A DNA stretch of 64,000 nt, from assembly GCA_029718625.1 (NCBI GenBank), contig CM056379.1, positions 58,741,626 to 58,805,625 of the forward strand, read 5' to 3'. The DNA comes from Synaphobranchus kaupii. Lineage: Eukaryota; Chordata; Actinopteri; Anguilliformes; Synaphobranchidae. This document shows positions 23,098 to 35,233 of the stretch, in pieces; the first letter of the stretch is position 1; the number at the start of each line of letters is the position of its first letter. Made by a program: the position numbers and the translations under genes. Below the pieces are notes generated by a model. That model worked only from the letters and a program-made list of their open reading frames with translations. It ran no database searches and was not told the origin of the DNA.

Positions 23098-23930
23098 TGA
23101 AATATACACCATGACTAATGCACGGTAGCTAACGTTAGCAATGTCGAAATTCACTCCACATAAATGCACTTAGCCAGTGGAGAGCATAGCCAGGACGAAG
23201 TGCAATGTAGCTACATGTCTACGACGAGACCGTTAACGTTAAATTACAAAGCTAAAAATAGACACAAAGGCTCACCAGGTCGATGTTTAATGGAATCTAA
23301 GTTAACGTTAACGTTACACAACTGAAATTTGACTAAGGTTACTTTTGACAGGTTTTACATCGTTAGCTAACGTTAAGTAGCCAAACCAAACGGTTTTGGG
23401 AGATAAAGTTGCTAACTGCACTAGCATACTGGTCTACGTAATATACAAAAGCGTTAGCTTGTCATGCTAGGTCGCGGTAGGTAACGTAGCGTAGGCTACT
23501 TCTGCAGGCTGTTATTTAATAAGGTTAACGTTACTTACTTGGTAAAAAATCAAGTAATAAAAATTGTATTACCGAAAAAACTGGAGACTGCTTTTTGTTT
23601 GACTAATGCACGGTAACGTTAGCAATGTCGAAATTCACTCCACATAAAATGCACTTAGCCAGTGGTGAGCATAGGACGAAGTGCAATGTAGGTTTTACAT
23701 CGTTAGCTAACGCTAAGTAGCCAAACCAAAAGGTTTTGGGAGATAAAGGTGCTAACTCCACTAGCATACCGGTCTACGTAATATACAAAAGCGTTAGCTT
23801 GTCATGCTAGGTCGCGGTAGGTAGCGTAGGCTACTTCTGCAGGCTGTTATCTAATAAGGCTAACGTTACTTACTCGGTAAAAAATAAAGTAATAAAAAAT
23901 GTCTTACCGAAAAAACTGGAGAGAATGCTT
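23098..23930. repeat. Partial tandem duplication
   Basis: 23098-23195 recurs at 23600-23690 (gactaatgcacggta, caatgtcgaaattcactcca) and 23350-23575 recurs at about 23692-23925 (tttacatcgttagctaacg, aagcgttagcttgtcatgct, ttaccgaaaaaactggaga). The second copy lacks the ~150 bases at 23196-23349. Copies differ by a few percent. Confidence 0.88.
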
Positions 23931-26547
23931 TTGAGACGGTCGATTAGTACAGTTGTATGCAGAACATGCCATAATGAATTCAACACTAGTGACAATGAGA
24001 ATTGCGATGTGATTGCGATGGGTCTAATGGTCTAATACTAGCCAAATTCACACATTAAAAGGACGAGAATGGGTGAGAATGTCAAGGTCATTGCTAGCCA
24101 CTTGAGGTACCCGCCTATGGGTACCGCCCACGTCCCGCCCCACGTCCCGCCCGTTCCGTCTATGGTTCCCGCCCCTCAAAGTGAGTGAAATGACCGGCAG
24201 TAACCCGACTCAATCTGTCCCCTGATTGGTCCTGAACAAATGTCAATACCCTGTCCAAACGACACAATATTTTAAAAAATCAGCACATGCACAGGCATTA
24301 GATGAAGGAAAGGCACCTATTGCAATAAAAAAATTTTTTGTAAAAAATTTATTTACTGAGTATTTTGACCAAATTGCTGCCGTTCACTTACATGGGGAAA
24401 GACCTATACTGGAGCCAGCCACAGTGGCGCTAGTGAGCAACGGCACAATGGCGGCTCCCAGGCCAACCAGGAAATGGGCTTCAAAACGAAATCCCAGTCT
24501 TGGCCCCTTGGTCCAACCCAATGCTTCTGTTCCTCCCAGGGGTGTATCACGGCGTGTGACAAACCTGTAATGCATCATAACTACAGCACGTGACTAAGCA
24601 AGGCTTCTGCCTCTGGTCTTGTCTGGTCCTTAGGCTTCTGCATTTGGTCTCGTTTGTGCTGTTATGTGTATTTAGTTTGAGAGATACTGCTTTGTGGCTT
24701 GTGTGACCACCTGGGACTTTCCTCTTTGCTCAAAAAGATGCTTAACAGGATGTACCACCCAGCAGCCCTAAATGGAATATCGTTGATTAACCAGGAGGTA
24801 TGGAAACTGTCAGTGTTCCTTTATGCCATTTATTTGCCCTTGTTAATCTGATATGCATTGCTGAAATTTATTCCTAAAATTGTGTATGTGCACACTGAAA
24901 CCACATCTTAAAATATGTCATTTGTCAAGTCCTGAGAGTGATGCTCTTACTAGTGCCTGCGAGTCGATTTAAAGCAGTTTTGCAATGAGTGTTTTTCAAG
25001 ATACAGTTGGAGAAGAAAACAACAAAAAAACAGCTTTTTGTGTTTTCTTTCAAATTATTAAACGTAAGCTAAGGAATCAAAGTTTTAATGCAAAAGACCT
25101 GAGTGCTGAGCCAGACAGAAGCGCTTCCTGCTAGACAGAAACAGATGGTGAGGAATTTACTGAGCTCGGGTACGAGCATGAGGGTTTATTTAACCTGTCT
25201 GCAAACAGCTACCACTTCAAACAATGGAAGCATGATAAGTGGATCGAAATAGCCAGCCAACTTAATAGAAACAGTTGGTGACTGAGTGTGCTCTGGAGTT
25301 ATGGTAAGTTCTTTATAACCATATAAGGCAAAGTTAGTGGGTGGCAATGTGGCTCTGAAGTGATTGTAGAGTCCTGAGGTAGTGACACGTAGAATGATTC
25401 TCAGATTTGAAAACTTGTGTTGTGCGTCAGTCCCATTTATTATTCTGCCATAGCTCACTTGATTTGGTAGTCAGGGTGACTTATTGCACACATACGCTTG
25501 CCTGTAATTCTGACTAATCATAAGGTGTTTATTTGGATTTATAATAAAAGTAAAGCCTGAATTCCAGCCCCAATTATAATTTTAGGCCTATCTTGTCGCT
25601 GCAGCATTCTCCGTCAATTCCGGAGGGATGGAATTGCTTCCGTGTGTCACTTCCGTAATGCATGCAGCAGCTGGCTGCTTCTTTTCCTAGTATCTTTCAC
25701 TGCTGATGCAAGGACCGTGCCTGAGCACTGCATAGCTGACACTGTAGGCATAGGAAAATCTTAGGCACTCAATTGACCAGAGTAGCTGCTAATGAGCGAT
25801 GAAGCAGCCATTGCCCTGCTGACTATAACCGTCTTTCCATGGACAATGCCAAGGCTAATATGCACCTTTCTGTGGGGATACCGACAAAGTAATCACTGAT
25901 ATGATCAAATTTGAACCAGGCTGTGGATGTACCACTTCCCTAAGTGTGCTTAGTGGGTGCACCATTTGGGAGTGCAGGGCAGTAGAACTGCAGTCATGTG
26001 CAGAGCTTCAGCCCCTGACTTGATCGGCTAATTACAAAATGTTGATGGACACCCATGTTAACAAAGGGCACCCCCCACACACACACACCTCACCTTGCTC
26101 ATCATCACATACAGATGAAGTAGTATTTAATTGAGTTGTCATTCTTGGTGGTGAGTTCAGTTGTCCTATGTGTGTGTTTCACCGTTTTCCTGACTGCACG
26201 TGTGTGTCACTCAATAAAAGTGGGAACTGGAAGTTGCTGAAAGTTCCCAGCTGTCCACAACAAGTTAGCAACTGCTCGTGAATAGCATTCTCTGGAGTGA
26301 TTTAACTGATATTTACCTCATTTAATCAAAATGGCAATTAGGCTTTCTCCTTCATATGAAAGGAGTGACGCCGATTGAAAGTATAACAAAGAAATTTATG
26401 AAATTTACAATGTGAGCAGTATTATTCTTTTACAACAGAAATGGCAACAGAAACTATAGTGAACTATCCCTCTGCTTCGACAACAGGATAAACTAATTTA
26501 CAGAAGAAAAGAGGTTACAAAAAATGTAATAAAAAACAAAAGTACCA
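23931..26547. other. Gene-free DNA, repeats not resolved
   Basis: No exon recognised. 24110-24180 is GC-rich (repeated cacgtcccgcc), and 24360-24580 looks like dispersed-element sequence, but no ends were found. Nothing else can be supported. Confidence 0.4.
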
Positions 26548-26672
26548 CTTTCTGGAGGAAACCCACGCGGACACGGGAAGAACATCCACACAGAAAGGCC
26601 CTCGGCCGGGATTCAAACGCGTTATCTTGCTGTGAGGCGACGGTGCTAACCACTGCACTATCATGCCACCCC
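26548..26672 (-). mobile_element. tRNA-derived SINE, 5' part
   Basis: On the minus strand it starts gggtggcatgatagtgcagt, with a B-box-like gtttgaatcccgg and cgcctcacagcaag, the same head as the SINE at 38704-39071. The rest of the SINE is missing. Confidence 0.7.
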
Positions 26673-27470
26673 ACTTTCCACTATTAGGGCAAAATTAAAA
26701 AGTTAATTTAAAACCACTAGAACAATGGTAAACCTGCGTGGTAGAAGATGCAAGTGCATCTTGCCACCACGCACAGAGAGGCGCATGGTTTGGGAGACAA
26801 GGAAAAATCCAAGGGTCACAGTTGTATATCTACAAAACTTGGTTGCATCTGGGGACACCAAATCTGTGATATGATGTCAGCTCTGTACCAATAGTCGTTT
26901 TTGAAGGGTTTCCAGAAGAAAACATTTTGATTGTTGCGGGCAGTCAACAAAAGTAAACACCTGGAATTTACTAAATAGCATTAGAACTTAATATTTTACT
27001 AGAAATCCATACAGTGTTGCCTTCCTCTTTAGTGCCCTCTATGGGTGAACATGATGGTTGAACCAAAAAAGCCACATAGGTTTCTTCTTGTACAGCACGT
27101 AATCAGGCAGACTTGCAATCAGGCAGAATTTCCAGATCGCTGCAGAATCACAGAATTATGAGTAGGTCACACTCAGTGCTTGTCTGTGACCATTACCGCA
27201 CTAGTACTCTTCAAACTGAAGAACAGGAGCATATTATGTCCATTCAAAACTATGATCAGGTGGTTATATGTTTGCATATTCTGCAACCATCCAGGAATAG
27301 GTTTTAGTAGCAAAGGTGTGCAGCTTTTTGGACAGAGCCGTTCTTACTGCCATTCAGTACAATGATTTACAAATTCTGTTGGTGAATTCCCATAGCCTAT
27401 GATCTGTTTCTTGTGAGACTGAGATAAAGACTAAAGATGAATATATAAAAATTAAGAAATACCATAAATG
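26673..27470. other. Non-coding DNA
   Basis: Nothing recognised. Confidence 0.4.
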
Positions 27471-27787
27471 TAATGTCCAATTATTGGCACCATTGATGAA
27501 AAAGGAAAAGATTCTGTATAAAATAAACAACATGGGAAATTAGCTATATTTTATGCACAATCATATGGGAAATCTATATACTTCCATTCCAATACAATTA
27601 TTCTTTTAAATAATGTTTTTTATTGCCCGATACTACCCCTCCCCCCAAAAACATAGGTGTCAAATGTATTGACACGCCTAAAGATGAATTGAAATAAAAT
27701 CAAACAGTTAAATCTGCAATAAAATTCTACTTATTTAACTTAATTTCAGTCTTAAGGAACTATATTGTGGCATTTGTGGCCTTCCAC

Positions 27788-29539
27788 CAGTGGCGGCTGC
27801 TAATACAGGGGGCTTGGGCTCCGCCCCTCCTGAGGCATTGCATTGAATTCCCCTCCCTCCCAAAATAAATAATCAAGAATTAGGCTATTCAGTAATATAA
27901 ATAAATTATTCAAAATAAAAAAACATGAAACTAAGTTGAGTGCTTTCAGCGATAAAATGGGTTATATTTTAGTTCGCCGTCACTCGTCACCGTTTTCCAA
28001 TGCGAAATGTCCCGGCTCTCTTGGGTGCTTTGCGAAGATCAGTGAGTTGGCGCATGCCCAGATAGTGATCTTGGACTAATTCATTAGCTTAGCTTTAGCC
28101 AGCTCCATAGACTCCCCTTAGGGCGCTGGAAGGTAGCGTCCATGATGTTATGCACCAGTTGACCACTAGGTGTTACTTGTCACTCTCCTGCAGCTAGACA
28201 TAACTAGGATATTGGCTGATATGAAGCAATAACATACAGTGGGCACCATAATTCATTGGACAGTGACACATTTTTTTTAATTTTGGTTCTGTACTCTAGC
28301 ACTTTGAGTTTGAAAGGATACAATGCAGTTGAAGTGCAGACAGTCAGCTTTAATTTGAGGGCATTTTCATCCATATCAGATGAACCGTTTAGAAATTACA
28401 GAAACTTTTGTCCCCCCATTTTCGGGCATCAAAAAATATTGGACAGTTTAACATAATGTAGAATAAAGTAATAATTGTTTATATTTGGTTGCATATCCTT
28501 TGCATGCCATGACTTCCTGATGTCTGTGACCCAACAATATCAAAAGACTCTTGATATCTTTTGTTCTGGTACTCTTACAAGCGATACTATAACTTCTCTG
28601 CATTTCAATGGATCTCTATGGGAATTGGGGGGGGGGGGGGGGGGGGGACTAGATTTAGCTGTAAATTATGCTGGAACAGTATGGAATACATGGTTAAGGG
28701 TTGTTTCTCCTGACAAATTTTCCTATTGAACTCAATGGAAAAATAAGTCAGGAGAAGAAACCCTTCAAGTTATCCATCTATATCTACAGCATATCTAGCA
28801 GCTGAGTGATGGTTTAAGGATTGTTTGGTACGTCAGACTCTTGATGACTTAGAGCCATTTAGCCAACCATGTGTTCCATACTGTTCCAGTGTAATTTACT
28901 GCTAAATCTAGTCCCACCCCCCAATTCCCAAAGAGATCCATTCACATGCAGAGAGGTTATAGTATCGCTGCTGTAGCCCACAAGATACCTAACAACTATC
29001 TAACGTTAGTTAACCTAGCAAACAGTTAAATGCTTATGACTGTAATGTTCATGTTTATGCCAATTTTGACCTAAATTAGATAATGTTCTGTGACGTTTTA
29101 ATGAGGTGGCCTCAATTTAGCGAAGTTACTACAGGTTTCATTGCAAATTCATTCATGGCTCTTAGCAGTCTTTAACAACGGTTTGTAACAACTGTAACTA
29201 GAAAACTATCCAAATTAAGATGAGAGCTAAGTTTATAAAAGCATAATTTAGGAAATTGTGGTAGGCCTATCTATGTATCTCTCTTGCACTGGGTTGTAAG
29301 TGTGTGGGGTCCAAGGTGGGGTGTCTCAGTGACTATTTAAATGTTTTAAAATGAGCACCTTGCTCCTTGAATTTGTTACACAGTCATTATTATGTGCAAA
29401 GCTAAATACAGAAATATATTAAATAAACTTGAATCAGACAAATAACTGTGGTGGCTAGTGATTTTAATAGATAATAGATAATGTCGGTGTCGGTTGAGAT
29501 GTCGGCCCCACCTAGGAGAACTGGCACCAGCCGCCACTA
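27788..29539. mobile_element. hAT-like non-autonomous element
   Basis: Ends are cagtggcggctg at 27788 and cagccgccacta ending at 29539. Flanks cttccacc (27781-27788) and cttccatc (29540-29547) agree at 7 of 8 positions, as expected for an 8-bp hAT duplication. The one-base overlap at the left end leaves the exact border open. It is inserted into the Tc1-like element and itself holds the palindromic element at 28237-28975. No transposase seen. Confidence 0.7.
28237..28975. mobile_element. Foldback DNA-element family, best copy
   Basis: Starts after a TA with cagtgggcaccataattcat. The outer arms 28575-28705 and 28868-28972 are complementary (caagcgatactataac/gttatagtatcgc; ggaacagtatggaata/tgttccatactgttcc). 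They include a G21 run at 28627-28647 facing a C-rich stretch at 28913-28922. The inner left arm is mostly deleted. Relatives lie at 5596-6212, 41842-42290, 55876-56260 and 63836-64000. No ORF. TA flank suggests Tc1/mariner-type mobility, unproven. Confidence 0.75.
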
Positions 29540-29629
29540 CTTCCATCACTACCTGTTTCACTAGGCTGTTAAAAATTAAGAAATATATGTGCTAAATTCC
29601 CATGGGGAACAGCAGCATTAATCATTATG

Positions 29630-30175
29630 GGGAAAGCCAAAAGAATGTCAAATCAAAAGAGACAGATGGTTATAGGCCTACACAAATCAGGTAATGGGTA
29701 TAAAAATACATAATTAGCTAAAATGATCAGCATATTTGGCATCAAAAGAGGTATGCATACAAGAAAAGATACCTATACCTACTGTCAAATGTGGTGGATC
29801 AATGATACATTGGGGCTGTTTTGCTGCCAGTGGTTCAGGGGCTTTTATTAAGACAAATAGCATAATGAAATCCATTTTAATGAAAGACATTTTAACCAAA
29901 AACCTGAGAGTTGGCTGTAGGTGGACCTTCCAACAAACGATGACTACAAACATACCTCAAAATGAACACAGAAATTGTTCAGTGAAAACATAATAAATGT
30001 TTTGCAATGGCCATCTCTCCAACCCTATCGAAAACCCAAGGATCTTGAAAGGTTCTGCATGGACGAATGGTTCAAAATCCATCCAAATGTTTTATCCAAT
30101 CTTATCAAAATTTATATGAAAAGCGCCATTAATCACAGGGGTGCCAATAATTGTGAAACCTTTATTAAAACATAA
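29630..30175 (+). pseudogene. Tc1-like transposase relic
   Basis: A fragmentary DDE transposase. The N-terminal part (about 29640-29720) resembles the DNA-binding helix region but contains stops. The middle part, an 85-codon open stretch at 29736-29993, shows KCGGSMIHWGCFAASGSGAF and WTFQQ, the block that precedes the second catalytic Asp in Tc1 enzymes. The C-terminal part follows in another frame (LQWPSLQP, then ERFCMDEWFKI at 30044-30090). Frameshifts and internal deletion exclude activity. Confidence 0.82.
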
Positions 30176-30889
30176 ATTTACAATTTGAAAAATGTGTTCA
30201 TTTGGATTGATTCATTTGTATCATTAATAAATTACAATATTTTACTACTGGTAAAATTTAAATAATGTCAGTAGTGGTGATCTCGTCAGTCTTTTTGGCC
30301 ATCTTTATCAAGGATGGCAATACATTTGTGTGTATAAAGATATAGAAACTATTCCAGTTATCAGTTTGAGCCATACCATACCATAAAGGGCTGCAAAAAA
30401 AAGGAGTATTAAACTACTGTGGCCTGGCGGACACTGCTCACGACCCCCTGGGGTCATCTACCAGGGCGTCAGTTACTACCAGCTGCCGATTTCCCCCTGT
30501 TAAAGTGAGCCAAGGCAAGGTATTCCCATCAAGGGTGATCAAGCTGTCTTTAAAACACAGAAAGGACAGTCAATTTAGGTCAATTAAGGCATCAATTAGG
30601 CTGAACTAGGTACTTAAGATCACAGTTGGAGGGAGAAGTTTCGGATTCTATGTTCCCCTGAAATCCTTGGAATCCACACACTTTCACACAAGGGTTCATT
30701 TGCCAGGGCTGATAATGTGTGTAAAATAGTGCACTAGGTAACATGGCTGATAATGCAATGTTTAATACTGACTTTGCTTGTGCTATTAACCATAACCACC
30801 TCCATACTTTGGGGTGATGCAGTTCAGTATATTTACCTAAAAATATTCAATCAAACAAAACTTTACCCCCAATTTATGCACTTGTCTTC
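30166..30889. other. Non-coding DNA
   Basis: No gene or repeat family recognised. Confidence 0.4.
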
Positions 30890-30950
30890 TCATTGTAAGT
30901 CGCTCTGAATAAGAACGTTTTTTAAATGGCAGTAATGTAATGTAATGTGA
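30890..30950 (+). mobile_element. SINE/LINE 3' tail fragment with (TGTAA)n
   Basis: ttgtaagtcgctctgaataa, then taatgtaatgtaatgtga, is the same tail as the SINE at 34795-35045. The body is absent. Confidence 0.75.
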
Positions 30951-33900
30951 AATCATAGCCGGCTGTCCATTTGGAAGTTTTGGGAAAAATATCCAGGGTT
31001 AGCCTGCAAAATGACCGATCCAGAGCTCGTAAATGTCTCTCCTTTGTTCCTTGGGTCCTGGGAGCATTAATGGCACTTAGTCTGCTCCACCACTCGTGAC
31101 AAAGAAGTTATTGTATTATTACCCAACATAATGAAATATTGTTCATAATCTAACTATAATTTAATATCCCTATCCATTAACTACCACGACAAATGCTTAT
31201 GTTTTATAAAACCAAGAAAATTTAAGATGATTATATTTTAAATTAATACATTTCAGTGGTGACATACAGTATTTCTTCTGTGAGTGTTTATTTCTAGATT
31301 GGAAAAAAATAAAGCCACACCAATTACATGGCTAATGGTTTCATTTATTTTATAGGAACCTCAGGCGAAATCTTGAGATAGCACTTGTTTTTTTATCAGA
31401 ACCCCATTTGTCCCTCCAGTAGGTGAGGCCATCACGTTATTTACCCAGCTGTGGCCTCCCCACCAGGACTTTTGCCAATTGCTAATTGGCCATGGGATAG
31501 TTCCTGGCATGGTTCTCTGCAGCCATTTGCTCCTTATCAGTGGAGGGAAGGCGTAGATCTCAGACAACTGGGAGCTGCAGAGGGTCACTGACCCCCACCA
31601 GCAACCCCTTCCAGTTCCATCTCTAAACAGCAGATTAAAAGACAAAAGACACTTTTATGTGTTTATGAGTCAGTCCCTCTCCAGCCCTCCAAGGCGCCGG
31701 GAAAAATGTAGCACTTAGGCTGGACGATGACCCCTGACCCTTCCTGTAGGGGTGGCTCCTTTCTCAGTGTGCCTGTGGGTAAACTATCCTGCCTCTCAGA
31801 CAGGAGATCCCACAGGGGCTTGCTGAGAGTTCTGTGAGGCCAGATGCATACTTAAGGAAGGGGAGGGGCCAAATAAGTTGCCTACTGTTAATCATTACAC
31901 CATCCAGCATTGAACAATGACTCCACACTGTTCGTCTGTGAGAAAATAGAATACAGGAAGACGGGGGCAGGGGGACTTTAGTTGTGATGAAGTACTTTAG
32001 ATACCGACCAAGAATTTATAACTGAAATATTCTGCAGTGTCATTGGAACCCCTTCACGTGAGCACTTCAATTTACTTTTTAATGAATATGAAGAAATGGG
32101 AAGGGCATGCTTGGATCAAGCCAAACCAAAGATCCAGTGATTATACTCTACTCTATATTGTATTATATTCTACATATATGCAGTATATGCAGAGTGTGTC
32201 CTGTCTGACAGACAATGGAGAAAAAAAACTCAGGAACAGGGCAGATGCGCTGTAAATGCTTGGTAATATTGGCTGGAGTAACTGATCGCGGTGTGCAAGT
32301 GAGTTCACCAGCAGGTGGCAGTGCATTTAGGAGGCTGAGTGTAGATTTGTGCAGTGCAGATGAGAAAGTGCTCACAGATTTATATATGTTCCGCCTGTCA
32401 CATTTGTCTCCCTGCTGAATAATCGCTTCCCCCTCCCTAAACCTCTGTTGACTGTTGCTGCGTCACAAGCGACCTCGTCACCACAGCCAGCTCTCCCACA
32501 GAGGTACATTTGCTCACACCATTCCTCTTTTAGATCAGGCCCCCCTTCACTTCTTCCCTCCTTTCCCCATTTCTCCACCCCCCCCCACTTCCCTTGCCGC
32601 CGTCTCATTTCTTCTGTGCTGACAGTGTCATTTGGCCCACTTCCTCTCCCACTTTGGCCCGCCATGCTCACACCTCCAGCCAAGACGCACGCAGCCACAC
32701 TGCGGGGACCGCCAACTGCAGGCATGCAGGCACAATGCCAAAGAAACAGATTGGCCGACCTCATAAAAATTCTGCAAAGAGTATTATTTGATCATGTGAC
32801 AAGGAGATTAAAGATTATAATTTTTTTCCAGGAGACTGGGCATTCATTATTTGAGATTTTGGATGTGTACACCAGCAACATAGACAGAAATACTGATATA
32901 GTTGGGCCTGCATAGAACTAGGCAGGTCAAAACTGCATAGGTGGGCAATTGGGTGTGGTGGTAAGGTAAATGGGTGAGGCAGTATACTACTTAGGGGGCT
33001 GTGGCCCACTCTGGCCCAACTGTGCCTACGCAGTCGGCATACACCAAGAGTCTACTGTACTGATGACTTGGCTGAGATCAGTAGGACACTGATCAATATT
33101 TTGAAATAAGAAAATCATTTTTTTTTTAAAAATCTTTATTTACGTAACATTCATTGTAGCTTTCTGCGAATGTGCAGCTAAATTGATATACTGTATATGT
33201 TTGTCATCCCAACTAGTAATGCTTGATGTTCAGTTTTTATCTGTATCTTGTTTACTAAAATAAATGTCTATATGCTATCTATCTATATATCTATCTATCT
33301 ATCTATGCCATAAATGTCTCTAAAATAATTATTACATTTTTAAAATAAACAGTATTTAAATAGTATTTAGGTTGAAGTGCAAAATTGACATTTTAATTAT
33401 AGGACCATGAATAATGTAATTTTGTATCTTGCAGCATTATAACACCCCACCCCACCACCGCAGGTGAGCAATTCCCCTCCCCCCACCCTGCCCTAGACCA
33501 ATGCACAATAAGAAAATCTAATTAGTCACTGACCCTTTCCAGGAATCAGTTTCTATGGGTGAAGTGTGATTAATTCTGCCTGTAGACAACTCTAAGAGTA
33601 TAATCTAATGTCTATGTACACGTGTCTATTTATCATATGATGTCTGAGAAAGACAATGAACAATGTGTCCAGGATAACACATGCAGAGGATTCTAGTATT
33701 GCACCAACATTGTTTTAATGGCAGTAACACTGGCTAAGAAAGTAATTTTACGTGAGAATCGAGTGGGGAGTATAGACAGATTATTAAGAAGAATTTTGCG
33801 ACTCCATCTGGATATGATAATTATCTAAACCACCACATTTTGGAAGTGTGCATTTTGAATGCATAAAGTTAATAATGGCAAATAAATAATCTACGTACAA

Positions 33901-34254
33901 TTTCTTATCTATGCTGCAGTATATGAAATAAAAAATTTTAATAACACTTGTTGTTTGGATGAACCTTCAGTTACACTGCATAGTACTCATCATGAACCAC
34001 CATGAACACTTTTGCACTTCAGTAAAGGAGGAGCACTACATAACATGCAAGTGAATGCTGCAGATTCATTGTTCTTTTTGGAAAATATTGCATTCAGACA
34101 CAAAATGTACACATCACGTCATTGACCCACATATATTTTAATATTCATTTTCTAAAAATGGAGATCTGAACAGCACAAAATGCCAATACATTAGTGGCTC
34201 TTCCACAGTGTATCAAAATACAGTGTATTAGTGGATCTCTTCCAAAAAATACTT
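30951..34254. other. Gene-free DNA with a (TATC)n microsatellite
   Basis: No exon recognised. A TCTA/TATC tetranucleotide run lies at about 33273-33306. 32520-32660 is a C/T-rich stretch that makes spurious open frames. Confidence 0.45.
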
Positions 34255-34352
34255 GGGTGCGTCCCAATACTCCTTTCCTCCATTACCACTTCCTCTCCTC
34301 CATGCCCCGGAAACGGATCTTTGTGTTTTAATATAATGCTGATGATTGCATC

Positions 34353-34791
34353 TTAAAGGTTGTATCAGCGATTTTGGGTGACGTCACTTCTGAAGCGAAA
34401 TCCCAAACAAACAGAGCCAGCTCCAGCTCAGAGCCAATTATGTTATGTTTTAAAAAATAGTGTTCAAGCATCCAGAATTATAACCACGTTAATAACGTTT
34501 GTAAGAAACCAAACCGTTTGTAAATCCGTCAAGATTTCAGCGAGATAAGAGTATTAGCGTATTAGTATCACCCACCCCTTGTCGGTGATTGGTTGGAATA
34601 CTGTTTATTTTGGTTTTGAGTGGTTGGTAGTACCATTTGTTTTTGTGTACGATCTCGGAGCATAGGCTGCCTACAGAGACGCGGTTTTTTGACGGCCTGC
34701 TTATGGGGCGGGCAGCTAGCGGATCGTGAGGAAAAATCAGATGAATGTGATCATTTATGTTTCGACCCAAAATCGCTGATACAACCTTTAA
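34353..34791. mobile_element. Short element with 27-bp perfect terminal inverted repeats
   Basis: The first 27 bases, starting ttaaaggttgtatcagcgat, are exactly complementary to the last 27 (34765-34791). Both ends read TTAA at the outside, so a TTAA target (piggyBac-like) is possible. However, TTAA is part of the palindrome and the next bases AGGTTG are not the usual piggyBac end. No ORF of note. Confidence 0.8.
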
Positions 34792-34794
34792 GTA

Positions 34795-35045
34795 GGCGGC
34801 AGTGTAGTATAATGGTTAAGGAACTCGCCTTGTAACCGAAAGGTTGCAGGTTCGATTCCCAGGTAGGACACTGCCGTTGTACCCTTGAGCAAGGTACTTA
34901 ACCTGAATCGCTTCAGTATATATCCAGCTGTATAAATGGATAATATGTTAAAAAAAAAATTTTAAAAAAATGCTAAGTTGTGTAAGTCGCTCTGGATAAG
35001 AGCGTCTACTAAATGCCTATAATGTAATGTAATGTAATGTAAGTA
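34795..35045 (+). mobile_element. tRNA-derived SINE with (TGTAA)n tail
   Basis: The tRNA-like head (gtagtataatggttaaggaa as A box, ggttcgattcccagg as B box) is followed by a body and the tail gtaagtcgctctggataaga, then a TGTAA repeat. This tail is the type recognised by L2-clade LINEs of fish such as eel UnaL2. Short flanking taagta at 34789-34794 and 35040-35045. The tRNA fold is incomplete and it is not a tRNA gene. Confidence 0.88.
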
Positions 35046-35233
35046 CGTATTAATAGTTACATATTAATTCATGTCTCGACGGAAACCGCAATGTCAGGTA
35101 CATTGTATACTGTACATGCAAATACTTGCACTTGAAACGTTCAGGCAGTTTTGCATACTTCCGGGTAGGAGAGGAGTAGTAGTGGGAGAGTGGAGGAAAG
35201 GAGGTGGGGAGTGAAGAATATTGGGACGCACCC

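Larger units (their letters stand above)
27475..30165 (+). mobile_element. Tc1-like transposon, interrupted
   Basis: The ends ccaattattggcacc (about 27479) and ggtgccaataattgtg (about 30139) form an inverted pair as in fish Tc1-like elements. The transposase remnant is at 29630-30175. A hAT-like insertion at 27788-29539 splits the element, so its own length was about 0.95 kb, shorter than an intact ~1.6-kb Tc1 element. Confidence 0.75.
34255..35233. mobile_element. MITE with GGGTGCGTCCCAATA ends, carrying two nested elements
   Basis: gggtgcgtcccaata at 34255-34269 and tattgggacgcaccc at 35219-35233 are exact complements. The next ~30 bases are pyrimidine-rich on the left and purine-rich on the right and pair loosely. 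Inside lie the TTAA-flanked element 34353-34791 and a SINE at 34795-35045. Confidence 0.85.

Noticed and set aside
24226..24570. 114-codon plus-strand frame
   Set aside because: No recognisable domain, low-complexity start, and in sequence that looks like a dispersed element.
32372..32915. Two overlapping frames of 130-155 codons on opposite strands
   Set aside because: Arise from a C/T-rich tract; no domain or splice-supported homology.
34795..34870. tRNA gene candidate
   Set aside because: A and B boxes are present but the sequence continues into a SINE body and (TGTAA)n tail and does not form a complete tRNA.
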